Source: Epiperipatus broadwayi (taxonomy: Eukaryota; Onychophora; Udeonychophora; Euonychophora; Peripatidae). From it: DNA of 64,000 bases. Under the pieces are notes generated by a model that saw only the letters and a list, made by a program, of their open reading frames with translations, was not told where the DNA came from and ran no database searches. A program made the translations under genes and the position numbers. Shown piece by piece: positions 27,517 through 38,484 of the stretch. The stretch spans positions 3,346,536 to 3,410,535 of the forward strand of contig JAQFVV010000049.1 in NCBI GenBank assembly GCA_028023455.1. Reading direction: 5' to 3'. How positions within the stretch are numbered: the stretch's first letter is position 1; every line of letters begins with the position of its first letter.

Positions 27517-29139
27517 AAGGTAGAACATTTCTTAAATATTTCATTACAGGTCAAAGACTTCTTCAATAATCTACAAAATGAAACAACGAAAGAGAAGGTA
27601 TTACTCAATTGTCTTTCTAATTACCAGATAATGAGAATTTTGGTTATTGATTTAATTGTTTTGTTATCAATAGAAAACACCCATTTGCTGATCAATAATT
27701 GTATGACTAAACTGATTATGAGTCAGCTATCTAAAAAAAAAAATTACAATTATTAAAATTCGAAAAAAAAAAAAAAAATCGGTAGCTTCACAATGGCACT
27801 TGTGAGAATATGATATACTTTTTTGATTCATAACAATATTTAAAACTGCCATATCACTTTGAATTTGGTTACCCTAACTATTAATTCAAACTCTGTTTTA
27901 CGAAAACTTTGAAAAAGTGAACTAAACAAATGTTAAATCTGCTAAAAAATAGTTGTTTAACTTGGATTAATTAATAAGCAGTGCACTTTTCTACAAATTA
28001 TAATTATAAACATACTTGCACATAAATGTTTGCGTTAAAATATTTTTACACACCTTCTTGCGTTTGTAAATTGTTCATTTTTAAAGTGACTAAAATATTT
28101 TTGGATTATTAAATTTCACTTAGCTTAAAATCATTGACATTTTCATCATTTCAGTGTAAACAAACTCATGCTAAAAGATAATCAAGCATCAAAATGGGTT
28201 TTTAAAGTGCTTTGTTTAAAAAAAAGGGTGAAAATAAACAATTTAAAAATTGTATATATATAAAACAACAACAACAAAATACTAAGTTGACTAATGTTTT
28301 ATTCTTTTAAAGTTAATAATTAGAATTTTTATATGAAGTTTCAATCTTTTATTGACTCGTGGTTACTAAAAAAAATTTAGACAAATTTGCATTAGTAAAT
28401 TTTCAAACGAAATAGTTTAATAAGTATATTTGTTTTAAAACCTCACAGTTTAGTTCAGTATTAGCATGATAAACTTAAGAGTTAAAGTTGTTTGAACATC
28501 ACAATCTTCTAAACAACTAGCCATTAAATTGTTTTCCTATTTATTTTAAATAAAATATTATTAATTTTATATATAACATAAGGATGATTATTTACAACGC
28601 AATGTTTTTTTTTTTTTCAATAGACTCATAAGTTTTGCAATCTGTACACAAAGGACAAAGGAATGATAATATGATAAAATAAATTTCAATCAAGTGTTGC
28701 AATGATACTTCAGAGATGTTACAAAATATAGTAATGATCAATACTATGTATGTCATCTTTTATAATGGAAATTAAAAATTAAAGTATACAGTAATTGCAT
28801 TTGATGCATTCTGGATTCCTATAAAAATGAATATCCTCATATTGGAATGAAAGCATTTTTAGTGACACTGTTGGAAATTTCTACTATTTATTTACACAAA
28901 TTTAATTTTTCTGTAATAATGCTTTAAAAATAATAAAAATAAGAGAGATTAAAATCAGTTGAAAAAAAATGTGTTTCTAGTATTTTGCTTAGTATAAAAA
29001 AACCTGTGTATTTCTTGCCAAAATAGCACACTACACTTACATATAATTTTATTACCATTAGTGCTTATTAATTTTGTTTATTATATATATATGAAAAACA
29101 AAATAACACAAGTTAAAAAAACTTGCTAATGCTTGTATT
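27517..29139. other. Unannotated AT-rich sequence
   Basis: Contains an A16 run near 27760 and a T13 run near 28605. A 90-codon frame at 27484-27756 begins inside the inverted repeat and has no recognised motif. No gene. Confidence 0.45.
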
Positions 29140-29883
29140 TATGATAACAGATGGCGTTCTACCAAAAACACCGTCAAGCGTAGTTTTCTGTTTACATAAA
29201 CGTCAGAGCGAGCATTCACTATCTCTAACTTTAATTCCACTTTCAGATCATGATTTCAAGCTATTTGCTATCGTCAGTGAAAGACAGGAATAAGAAACTA
29301 GATCTAAACACAAACTCTGAGCATTTATGAAACAGTTTCTATTCAGCTTGCAAGCGTAAATCTTTTAGACACGTTGATGTCTTCAAACTCAGCATAGCAA
29401 GCCAGATAGCTACATGGGTCTGATCTCAGTTGAGCATCACCACATAATAGAAGCCTCTGAAATATACATCATTGCAAGAAAGACCTCAAAGGTACACTTA
29501 ACTTGTGTTTTATTGTTTTTCATAAATGTACCTTTGAGGTCTTTCTTGCAATGATGTATATTGCAGAGGCTTCTATTATGTGGTGATGCTCAACTGAGAT
29601 CAGACCCATGTAGCTATCTGGCTTGCTATGCTGAGTTTGAAGACATCAACGTGTCTAAAAGATTTACGCTTGCAAGCTGAATAGAAACTGTTTCATAAAT
29701 GCTCAGAGTTTGTGTTTAGATCTAGTTTCTTATTCCTGTCTTTCACTGACGATAGCAAATAGCTTGAAATCATGATCTGAAAGTGGAATTAAAGTTAGAG
29801 ATAGTGAATGCTCGCTCTGACGTTTATGTAAACAGAAAACTACGCTTGACGGTGTTTTTGGTAGAACGCTATCTGTTATCATA
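29140..29883. repeat. Near-perfect 357 bp-arm hairpin
   Basis: The left arm (29140-29496) and right arm (29527-29883) are reverse complements, with only two mismatches noticed (near 29151 and near 29463), around a 30 nt loop. The arms are visibly less AT-rich than the flanks and have no long frame. The outer ends read TATGATAACAGAT and ATCTGTTATCATA; the right end runs into a short TA tract. A transcript through it would form a ~357 bp double-stranded RNA. It could be a foldback transposon or a recent inverted duplication. An assembly artefact is unlikely but possible, because the loop is unique. Confidence 0.95.
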
Positions 29884-30040
29884 TATATATAAAGTGTAAT
29901 AATGTTCAAGGCTAAATGGGTTTGTAAGTAATCATTAAAAAGGAGTTAGGAACTTAGACAATCCCAATATCAATAGCAATCAACAATTTCAACTGTTGTC
30001 AAGGCAAGTGTTAAATCGTTTTAATGATATATATATATAA
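29884..30040. repeat. Family D repeat, copy 1
   Basis: Matches 31600-31860: AAAGTGTAATAATGTTCAAG, GGCTAAATGGGTTTGTAA and CAATCAACAATTTCAA are shared, and both end TTTTAATGATATATA. It lies directly between the two largest hairpins. Confidence 0.7.
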
Positions 30041-30085
30041 ATATCTGAAAACCAGGCACTCTTCACAAACCTGGGAGCTTAATTG

Positions 30086-31222
30086 TAAGTATAGAGAATT
30101 TGAACTCAGATTTTCAAGCACCCTTCTACTATCCACACATTCTCATACAACTGATACACATGACCACACACATGTCGAAAAGATTAATAATCACCAATAT
30201 ACGTATTTCATGCTAATCAGTTGGTCCAGATTATTAACTCACACACACATATATAATCAATGGTCAGTTTATATTAAGATAGCAAATCTTCATACTTTAA
30301 TGGACAGGCCTCAATCTACTGCAACCTCCAACTTTTCAGCCATCCATACCATTGAAAATCTGATGATGAAAACTCAAATCCCATGCTGATGCTAATATTA
30401 TTGCCATGCCCATGTTGACCTGAAGTCACTCTGACTCCTCATGTATAGAACAGTATCCATTAAATACATATAAGAGGGATGGACAGGATACAAGCTTGAT
30501 ATGTAAATATCTAAAAACCAGGCACTCTTCACAAACCTGGGAGCTTAATTGTAAGTATAGAGGATTTGAACTCAGATTTTCAAGCACCCTTCAACTATCC
30601 ACACTATCTCATACAACTGATACACATGACCACACACATGTCTTGGTGATTATTAATCTTTTCGACATGTGTGTGGTCATGTGTATCAGTTGTATGAGAT
30701 AGTGTGGATAGTTGAAGGGTGCTTGAAAATCTGAGTTCAATTCTCTATACTTACAATTAAGCTCCCAGGTTTGTGAAGAGTGCCTGGTTTTCAGATATTT
30801 ACATATCAAGCTTGTATCTTGTCCATCCCTCTTATATGTATTTAATGGATACTGTTCTATACATGAGGGGTCAGAGTGACTTCAGGTCAACATGGGCATG
30901 GCAATAATATTAGCATCAGCATGGATTTGAGTTTTCATCATCAGATTTTCAATGATATGGATGGCTGAAAAGTTGGAGGTTGCAGTAGATTGAGGCCTGT
31001 CCATTAAAGTATGAAGATTTGCTATCTTATTATAAACTGAGCATTGATTATATATATATATGTGTGGTAGTTGATAATCTGGACCAACTGATTAGCATGA
31101 AATATGTATATTGGTGATTATTAATCTTTTCGACATGTGAGTGGTCATGTGTATCAGTTGTATGAGATAGTGTGGATGGTTGAAGGGTGCTTGAAAATCT
31201 GAGTTCAAATCCTCTATACTTA
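30086..31222. repeat. Long hairpin with ~558 bp arms (family A foldback)
   Basis: The left arm (30086-30642) is complementary to the right arm (30664-31222) across a 21 nt loop. Paired landmarks include AAGCTT (30492-30497 with 30808-30813), GTTGGTCCAG (30220-30229) with CTGGACCAAC (31079-31088), and TAAGTATAGAG at the outer end. Each arm is itself compound. The block AAAACCAGGCACTCTTCACA occurs twice on the left (30047 and 30515) and once reversed on the right, so an inner pair (30490-30642 with 30664-30815) is nested in the outer one. The arms match the family A foldbacks at 12.0 and 48.8 kb. Frames translated from it mirror each other and are not genes. Confidence 0.9.
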
Positions 31223-31595
31223 TATATATATATATATATATACGTATATATATATGTAAACAAAAAAAATAGGGATTTTCCATATCATAATTAAAGAAAT
31301 ATGTTAGCAGTAATATTGCTAAATAATTATCAAATACTATTGTTACCTCTTAAGTTAAACTACTTTCTTTAGTAGCAGTAAAGGACTTTTTTTATCTTAA
31401 AAAAGTTTTTGTGAGTTTCTAAAAAAAATTGTTTAATTTAAAGCGTATCAATAGTAATTGATAGATAGTTCCTTTGCAACATCACTGCTATTATATTCCA
31501 TTAGATATAGCATGAAAATATCACTTCTTTTTTGCTTTTTTAAACCATAATTAGTCCATGAAAATATTAAATTTAACACACACACACACAACATA
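31223..31595. other. AT microsatellite and unannotated sequence
   Basis: (TA)n at 31222-31256 with a central CG, then AT-rich sequence ending in (CA)n and (TA)n at 31575-31605. No gene. Confidence 0.5.
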
Positions 31596-31599
31596 TATA

Positions 31600-31925
31600 T
31601 ATATAATGTGTAATAAAGTTCAAGGCTAAATGGGTTTGTAAAAACCAGTCAACAGTTAGACAATTCCAATATCAATAACAATCAACAATTTCAAACTTTT
31701 ATCAAGCCAACCTCTTATTCACAATAAAGATGGAATCACTAACATTATAAACTGCAATTGTTAAAAGGAAATTGCCTTGACAACAGTTTGAAATTGTTGA
31801 TTGTTATTGATATTGGTATTGTCTAAGTGTTGATTGGCTTTTAATGATATATAAGTAAGTAGAGAGATTTGAACTTCAGATTTTTCAGTTTATATTCATC
31901 ATCCACTCCATCTCAAGATTAATGA
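31600..31925. repeat. Family D foldback, copy 2, with family A fragment
   Basis: AGACAATTCCAATATCAATA (about 31658-31677) and its complement near 31808-31828 form arms of about 55 bp around a unique centre. The right end, AGAGAGATTTGAACTTCAGA near 31861-31880, is a remnant of the family A terminal sequence. Confidence 0.65.
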
Positions 31926-33980
31926 AGACATTTACAAAAACATTCTATTAGTAATTTTACAAAAAGACTATATACAAAAAAGAAAAATATTGGCTATTGT
32001 TGTCCTAAGGACCATCTACGTTTATGCCTCCTCCCCCCAAGAATTCTATTTTCTCTATATTTCATTTCTAACAAATGGCATGGCAAGCAAATTATATAAA
32101 TTATTTATTTAAAAAGGTTGCATTGAGGTAAATATATTTTAAGAAATAATGGGTTTATACATGTATATTTGCAGCACAATTATAAATACCACAAACTTAT
32201 TTATGACTGATTGAAATGCTTAAATAGGGTTACTATGAAGTAAATTCCCAACGGTACTCATCATAAGGTACCACATTTACCATCATAAACTTACGTGGCT
32301 GTGCACGCCTATACATGTTAAAGCATAATATATATTAACAAAAAAAACCATATCAATTGCAACCTTTTGACTTTCTTTTTAAGAAAATACAATTTAAAAT
32401 TATTAATACTTTCTCATGTTTAATATATGTGCTATTTCTTTCTGGCAATGCTTTTAGAACAAAATTCAAAGTATAACTTTACATTAATACACAAAAAATA
32501 TTTATACAGAAAAATGTCACTGGCATGATTTATCTTTAAAATTCTCAGGGCTAAAGATTGGCTCATGTTGAGAAGCCAATTATAACGATCCTGAAAATAG
32601 GAGACTTAATGTATCTACACTACAGGGTGCCACTAAGCATTTGAACCTAGAAAATTTATATAGTAGGCAGATACGTAAGTTAAAAAAATTTTTTTTTATT
32701 TTATAAAGTTTGATTCCGGTCATTAGCCCATTGTCACTAGCTCAGTGGAATAGCAGAGATTTATAGTTTATAATAAATTCTTATCTAAGAATATATATAA
32801 AAAAAGAATAAAATAAGCCACTGCCAGTAATTATACACACAAACATTTATTTATGCACATATATAATATTTAAAATTATTTTAGTATCAGTTTTACATTT
32901 TAAAATTTAACTTACATTTTTAACTTTGATTTTAGATTTTAATTTACATTTTAATTTTTATAAGTTCACACAGATGGGTTTATAAAAGCTTGTTTTATAA
33001 TGTTGAGTATAGATCGGATACACAGATTACACAGTTAAAAACATTTCAAAATAAACATAAACGATCAAAATATAAAATCATTGGTGGAATTGCAGAGGGA
33101 AATTTATAAGAAACCCAGTGGCATTCATCATAAGATGCTGCATTGACACCAATAACTTAAAAGACATCTGAATAAATACATTTTAGATACTCACCCTAAG
33201 GTATCATTATTTACCGAATGTCTATATATTTTGATCAAATATGAAAACCAAAAACATAATTAACCGATAACGAATCCATGCAAGCATCTATACCCAACTT
33301 AAATTTAATGCATTTTTATTTAGAGTGTTGAGTATGAATAGACTACATAGATTTGCATTTGAAATGAAAATATTCTATCCTTATTTAACCTTAGGCCAAA
33401 AGTTCGCAGTTAAACCAACGTCAATCCATCTGATATATCAATGCATTCAATGTAATATGAATATGGCAGCACAAAATAGGTTAAAAGAAGAAATTTACTC
33501 TTGTCAGATAGGAATACTACATCTATCTGACAAGAAGAGCAATAAAAAAAACTCCATAGGAAAGGACTGCAGTCATTTTTCCAACTTACAATCGCATTTC
33601 TTAGGCAAAAAGGAAGTGTGCGGCACATAAAGCAATTTTGCCCATAGCGAATCTTGTACTACATCTACTAATTACACCAATATATCCAATCCATTGACCG
33701 AATTTAACTATGAAACAAATAACCTAAGATTATCCTCCCCTAATATAACTTTACAAATCTATATAGCCATTCATGCCCAACTTAAGTTTAACATTTATAT
33801 AATTTAATTTAATGAAAAACAGAAATCATAATAAATACTTAAAAGAATAAAAAAAAAAAGGAAATGATTTTACAAAAAAATACACCAAATTAAAATTACT
33901 TATTAATAAATAAAGTTGGTCAGATAGGATTCTATTGCAATTATTTTAAAGACAGAAAGTTTTTTAATTTAATGTTAAAG
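31926..33980. other. Unannotated sequence with local degenerate duplications
   Basis: Blocks related to CATCATAAGRTRC...ACATT...AACTTA recur near 32258 and 33128. GTTGAGTAT blocks recur at 33002 and 33327. A 101-codon plus-strand frame at 33325-33630 has no recognised motif and overlaps the hairpin at 33500. No gene is supported. Confidence 0.45.
33500..33534. other. Short perfect hairpin
   Basis: CTTGTCAGATAG (33500-33511) and CTATCTGACAAG (33523-33534) form a perfect 12 bp stem with an 11 nt loop. It is too short for a typical microRNA precursor. No function is assigned. Confidence 0.6.
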
Positions 33981-35129
33981 CAGTGTTCTTCAACCCTTGG
34001 GCCATGGACCGGTGCTGGGCCACAGAAGTTTCTTACTGGTCTGCCGGTAGATTGGCAGGAAAGGTTGTAATTTTTATCCAATTAAAAAAAGAAACATAAC
34101 AAAAACAAAATCTAATCAATCATACATAAATTAATTTATTTTTCTAGTTATCACAGATGTTTATGGAAAGAGAGGGGAGGATAGAATTAAATTTTTTATT
34201 ACTTTTCTAAAAAAATTCAAAATTAAAAAAAAAAAAGTTTTTTATTATACAAACTCCATATATATATATATATTGAAACAAGCATGCTGTTTCACATGTG
34301 TATGTATTCTAAAAACTATTTTACCCTCCCACCTTAAAAACAGCAGATGTATAAAAAAGTCGATCTTATATTTTTTCTAGAAAAATATAGCAAAAAGTTT
34401 AGTTTATGACATTACAAGAAAATCATTATTTTCTATAATTGAGAAAAGAAAATAATAAAAATAAATCATTATTGATTTTATAGTTTTAAATTACAATATA
34501 ATTTAAATATATCACTCGTATTTATTTAAAGCTGGCATTTATTAAAAAGATTACATTTTTAATTTTTGGAACAATGTTTTCAAATAAAGTGTGATAATAG
34601 CTTGAGGCAGTCTTAATAAATTGGAAAACATGAACTAATGCTTATAATCTGTTATCTATCCCGCTAAAAGTAGATTGTCCAATCCTTAATAAGATAGCAA
34701 ACCAGGTACATTGAGATAGGCTGCTTAATCAATCCAAGAATTAGAATATATATAGTTGAGTTGCAAGTCAGAACAGATTTTTAAAAAGTTTTTTCAAAGA
34801 GATTTTTAGGAGATCAAATAGTTATTTTTTTTCAAAGAGATATTTTTCAAATAGATGTTAAAGAAGGATTTTGAAAAAAGGTTTCAATTTTAAAAAGATA
34901 TTAAGAGCAGTTAAAGAACTACGATTAATGATGGAAAAATAAAACATTATTAAGGAAAACATAAGATGGAAGGCTAATGGTAACAGCTTTTCCTCTCCAT
35001 CTCATGCCATGTTTCTCCAAGATTTGCCTGGATGATCATCATGAAAGGGAATAACACCATTCAGCTTAAATAAAACGATTCCTTTTTGAAGGGACAAACT
35101 GGATATAAGGAAGGTAACAATTTTATAAA

Positions 35130-35735
35130 TATTTAATACTTATATGGGTTTATAAAAGACAAATAAAATGTCTTTCTTAGAAATTAAAAAAAAATTATGA
35201 ATAAAAATAGCTACCTAAAAATACATTTATTAATAATAAATTGTAAATATCAGATGTCTTAAATGTCAATCAAAAGGCATTTTAATCAATATTTATATGT
35301 GTTTATAAAAGCTAAAACAAAACACCTTTCTTAAAAAAAGAAAATTATGAACAAATTTAGCTATGGAAATATGTTTTATTGAAGATAAATTATAAATACT
35401 AAAATGCCTATAATCAAAATGCATTTTTAATAAGGATTGACTTCTCATCTACAGATACATTTGAATTAAAATGAAGTAAAAAATGAATACTTGTAATGAT
35501 TTTATATTTTTTTCAATATTTATATGTGTTTATAAAAGATAAAACAAAACATCTTTCTTAAAAAAAAGAGAAAATTAAAATAAATTTAGCTATGGAAATA
35601 TGTTTTATTAAAGTTAAATTATAAATACTAAAATACCTATAATCAAAATGCATTTTTAATAAAGAGTGACTTCTCATCTACAGATACATTTGAATTAAAA
35701 TAAACTATAAAAAACAAACAAATACTTATAATGAT
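35130..35735 (+). repeat. Degenerate tandem repeat inside the hAT-like element
   Basis: AATATTTATATGTGTTTATA followed by AAAAGMTAAAACAAAACAYC recurs at about 35290 and 35515, with a shorter related unit at 35137. The two main units are ~225 bp and share a TTCTCATCTACAGATACATT segment. Confidence 0.75.
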
Positions 35736-35934
35736 TGATATTATTGATTTACAAATAAGTATACCTAGAAGAGCCAGAAATACTGAGTTATTACAGATAA
35801 CTCTAACTGGCTAACAAATAAATGCAGCTACTGATCAACTTATATGAAGAGATATACATCTGTGGCAGACCAAATAATAATGGTTATGCTATATCACTAA
35901 ATAAAATTTACAAATGCTTACAGGCACCTTGATG

Positions 35935-36420
35935 ATATATAAATAAAATAATGAAATACTATATGGATTATAAATGCTTACCTTCATATTGGTATTATGT
36001 GAAGAAAGTAATGAAACTTATGCACATAGATGCACATTTACCCTGACTGGACTATGAATAATCCACAAACCAAGAATTGTTCACATTACCTGTTTTGATA
36101 AATATAAATAAAATAATGAAAGAATATATGGATTATAAATGCTTACCTGCATATTGGTATTATGTGAAGAAAGTAATGAAACTTATGCACGTAGATGCAC
36201 ATTTACACTGACTGGACAATGGATAGTCCACAAACCAAGAATTGTTCACATTACCTGTTTGATAAATAAAATAAAATAATGAAATACTATAAAAATTACA
36301 AATGCTTACATGAATCTCAATTGTATACAAAGAAAATAATGAAACTTATGAGCACCAATGTACATTGATACTTGACTGAATTATAGAAATCTTACAGATC
36401 TGGAATAGCCCATCTTACCT
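35935..36420 (+). repeat. ~164 bp tandem repeat, three units
   Basis: Units starting near 35945, 36110 and 36272 share AAAATAATGAAA, GGATTATAAATGCTTACC, GTAATGAAACTTATG and CCAAGAATTGTTCACATTAC. The first two are close copies; the third is diverged. Confidence 0.8.
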
Positions 36421-36920
36421 ATTTACCTACCTAAAAGGGATGTACAGATATAGAATAAAAAGTGGAAAAATATTCATGCAGTATTGGTAGACATCTACTA
36501 GATAAAAGACCCTTTGAATTCTTTACCTAAGATAAATCAAAATGAGCCTTCATTTGAAACGAAGGATGAACTGATGATCAACAAACTGCTTCTAACCTTT
36601 TCATAAATGAACTGAAAATGAGTCATCACATGGATATGAATGAACTTTGTTAGAAGGACTTGCAAATTAATTTGTTAAATAAAATTGTTGTTACCTAAAA
36701 TTAATGTTAGTTATCCAGTTGTTCAATTCTATTTTGTTTTTATTGCATCACTCATCATTCAGTGCACTTGTTCATGAGAATCTCATGCCTACTGAGCTAC
36801 GTTTGGCATAACTAGACCTAAGTAAGTCAGGTTGTAGTGAGGTGGAACTCTAGTGGCACCATTTGGAAAACCAAACATAGAAATGTCTAGATGCTTCCAG
36901 CCTCTATAGTGCTACATCCT

Positions 36921-37010
36921 CTGATGAGCAGGAAATATTGTTGTAGGGGGGGATAACATGTGCATTGGAGAATGCCAATTGATAGTTCCTTCCTGCAACA
37001 TGCTCATCAG
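36921..37010. other. Inverted pair of CTGATGAG motifs
   Basis: CTGATGAGCAGGAAATATTG lies on the plus strand at 36921-36940 and CTGATGAGCATGTTGCAGG on the minus strand ending near 36992. CTGATGA and a nearby GAAA are the two core boxes of hammerhead ribozymes. However, the intervening stem is too short or interrupted in both, so activity is doubtful. About 50 bp to the right lies the GGTTACAAT(AT)n junction at 37059. Confidence 0.35.
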
Positions 37011-37277
37011 GAAAGTGTTACAACCGAAGTAATAAAGGGGTTGTATGGTGGTCCGGTTACAATATATATATATAACTTCATCTTGAATATTTAACATTGT
37101 TGTTTTGATCAGTTATAACAATTATGCTCATCTAAGGGCTAAGCAATTTACATTTTTAAGAAAAATTTAGCTGTAGACTTCTGCCGGTCCATGAACCTTA
37201 TCCTTATTATTGCCAGTCCATGAAACCATATCTACATTTTTACTGATCTGCAGATATGAAAAGGTTGAAGACTACTG

Positions 37278-37675
37278 CTCTAAAATGTTCATTTTTATTT
37301 GAAAATCAAATAAAGAGCTTGGGACAATGAAAATTGTTGACAGGTGTCAAAATTGTTGTTGGTGCTGGTTTCTTTTTCAATTTACATTCGTGTAAAAGTA
37401 AAGAATTTTTTACTAAAATAATTATATTTTCAGCATATTTTATGAAAATAATTTATAATAGGTATGAAAAATAATTAAAAAAATACTCTAAAACATACCT
37501 TTTCATTTTGAAAATCAAAACAAAGAAGTTGGAGTGGTGAAAATTATTGACAGGTGCTCCTCTTTTAGTTGAAATATGAGCCAATCAATCAGCATCTAGA
37601 AAAGCCTGCCTTCTCCCATTGTTGTAGCTTCTTATGTCAATATTATTGATTTTTATTTGTAAAATAATTCTAAAG
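37278..37675. other. Short diverged duplication left of the LINE
   Basis: TGAAAATCAAATAAAGAGCT...ATTGACAGGTG (about 37298-37345) recurs, diverged, at about 37508-37555. The sequence between is AT-rich. No gene. Confidence 0.5.
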
Positions 37676-38402
37676 AGGGCAGATAGTCGAAGAATAGTGG
37701 GGGGAGAAAGTAATAGTGTAATGGAGATGATTAGTCAAAGAATAAATAAGATAGAGGAAGAATTGAAGGATGTAGAAGTAAAATTAAAATCATTAGAGAT
37801 AAAATGTGAGGAGATAAAGGAATTATTGAGTAGGAATGATAAGGAAGAAATAGATAAGGAGGACCAGAAGGTATTAGAAAATGTTATAGATAGAGCAGAA
37901 AAAGTAGATTATGAAACAGTATTGATAGGAGATTCACTAATTAGAGAATGTGGGGATATAATTGCAAGGGAAAATAGAAGTAGGTATGTAAGAGTATGTT
38001 ATGCCTGGAGCTAGAATTAGGGATGTAGCAGATAAAGTTAAAAAACAAGGTAGTAGAGATGTATATGTTATGGTGGGGACTAATAATTTATTAGAATCAT
38101 CAGAGAGAATAATGGATGAGTATGTAGATTTGATTAGGAATTTGATTATGATTAAAGGAAGAGTAGGAATAGTTGGATTATTACCAAGGTTTGACAAGAG
38201 TTATTTGTTAGATAGGACATGTTCTATAAATGAGAGATTGAAAAAATTGTGTGAGAGAAATAATGTTATGTTTGTGGATGTGTGGGATTGTTTTATTGGA
38301 AAGAGAGAGTTATATAGTAAAGATGGGTTGCATTTAGGAAAACAAGGAAGTGAAGTTTTAGGGAGTTTGATTTATAAAGAATTTTTTTCGGGAAACTTAT
38401 AA
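37676..38402 (+). pseudogene. LINE ORF1: coiled coil plus SGNH/GDSL esterase
   Basis: The N-terminal part (ISQRINKIEEELKDVEVKLK and onward, about 37730-37850) is a heptad-rich coiled coil suited to trimer or dimer formation. Then follow the esterase blocks: VLIGDSLIREC (block I, nucleophile Ser), VMPGARIRDV (block II), VMVGTNNLL (block III, Gly/Asn) and KDGLHLGKQG (block V, Asp and His). All catalytic positions are present. A single missing base near 37998 shifts the frame between blocks I and II: one side continues as YVRVC, the other resumes as VMPGA. In CR1/L2-type LINEs this ORF1 product is thought to bind RNA and help transport or membrane association. It ends with a stop at 38402, upstream of ORF2. 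The ATG at 37634 lies outside the element and is not a credible start. Confidence 0.85.
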
Positions 38403-38484
38403 AGAGGGGTGGGTTTTTAAATTGTAATATTATTAAAAAGAATGGATGGAATATAAGAAGTAAGCAAAAGGAATTTGATTTTGA

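Larger units (their letters stand above)
33981..37277. mobile_element. hAT-like DNA transposon remnant, nonautonomous
   Basis: The left end reads CAGTGTTCTTCAACCCTTGG. The right end, reverse-complemented, reads CAGTAGTCTTCAACCTTTTC. CAGNG...CAACC ends are characteristic of the hAT superfamily. Subterminal inverted matches support one element: CATGGACCGGTGCTGG on the left, CATGGACTGGCA and CATGGACCGGCAGAAG on the right strand. The 8 bp neighbours (TGTTAAAG and CTCTAAAA) agree at only four positions, so the target duplication has decayed or one end was lost. The 3.3 kb interior holds tandem repeats and no transposase frame that I can recognise. Confidence 0.7.

Noticed and set aside
30024-31283. 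Several 60-120 codon frames giving nearly the same protein on both strands
   Set aside because: Mirror translations of the long inverted repeat, with no codon bias or known motif.
32735-32775. CTAGCTCAGTGG, resembling a tRNA A box
   Set aside because: No B box or pairing arms follow at tRNA distance.
33325-33630. 101-codon plus-strand frame
   Set aside because: No recognisable motif; overlaps a minus-strand frame of similar length and a hairpin.
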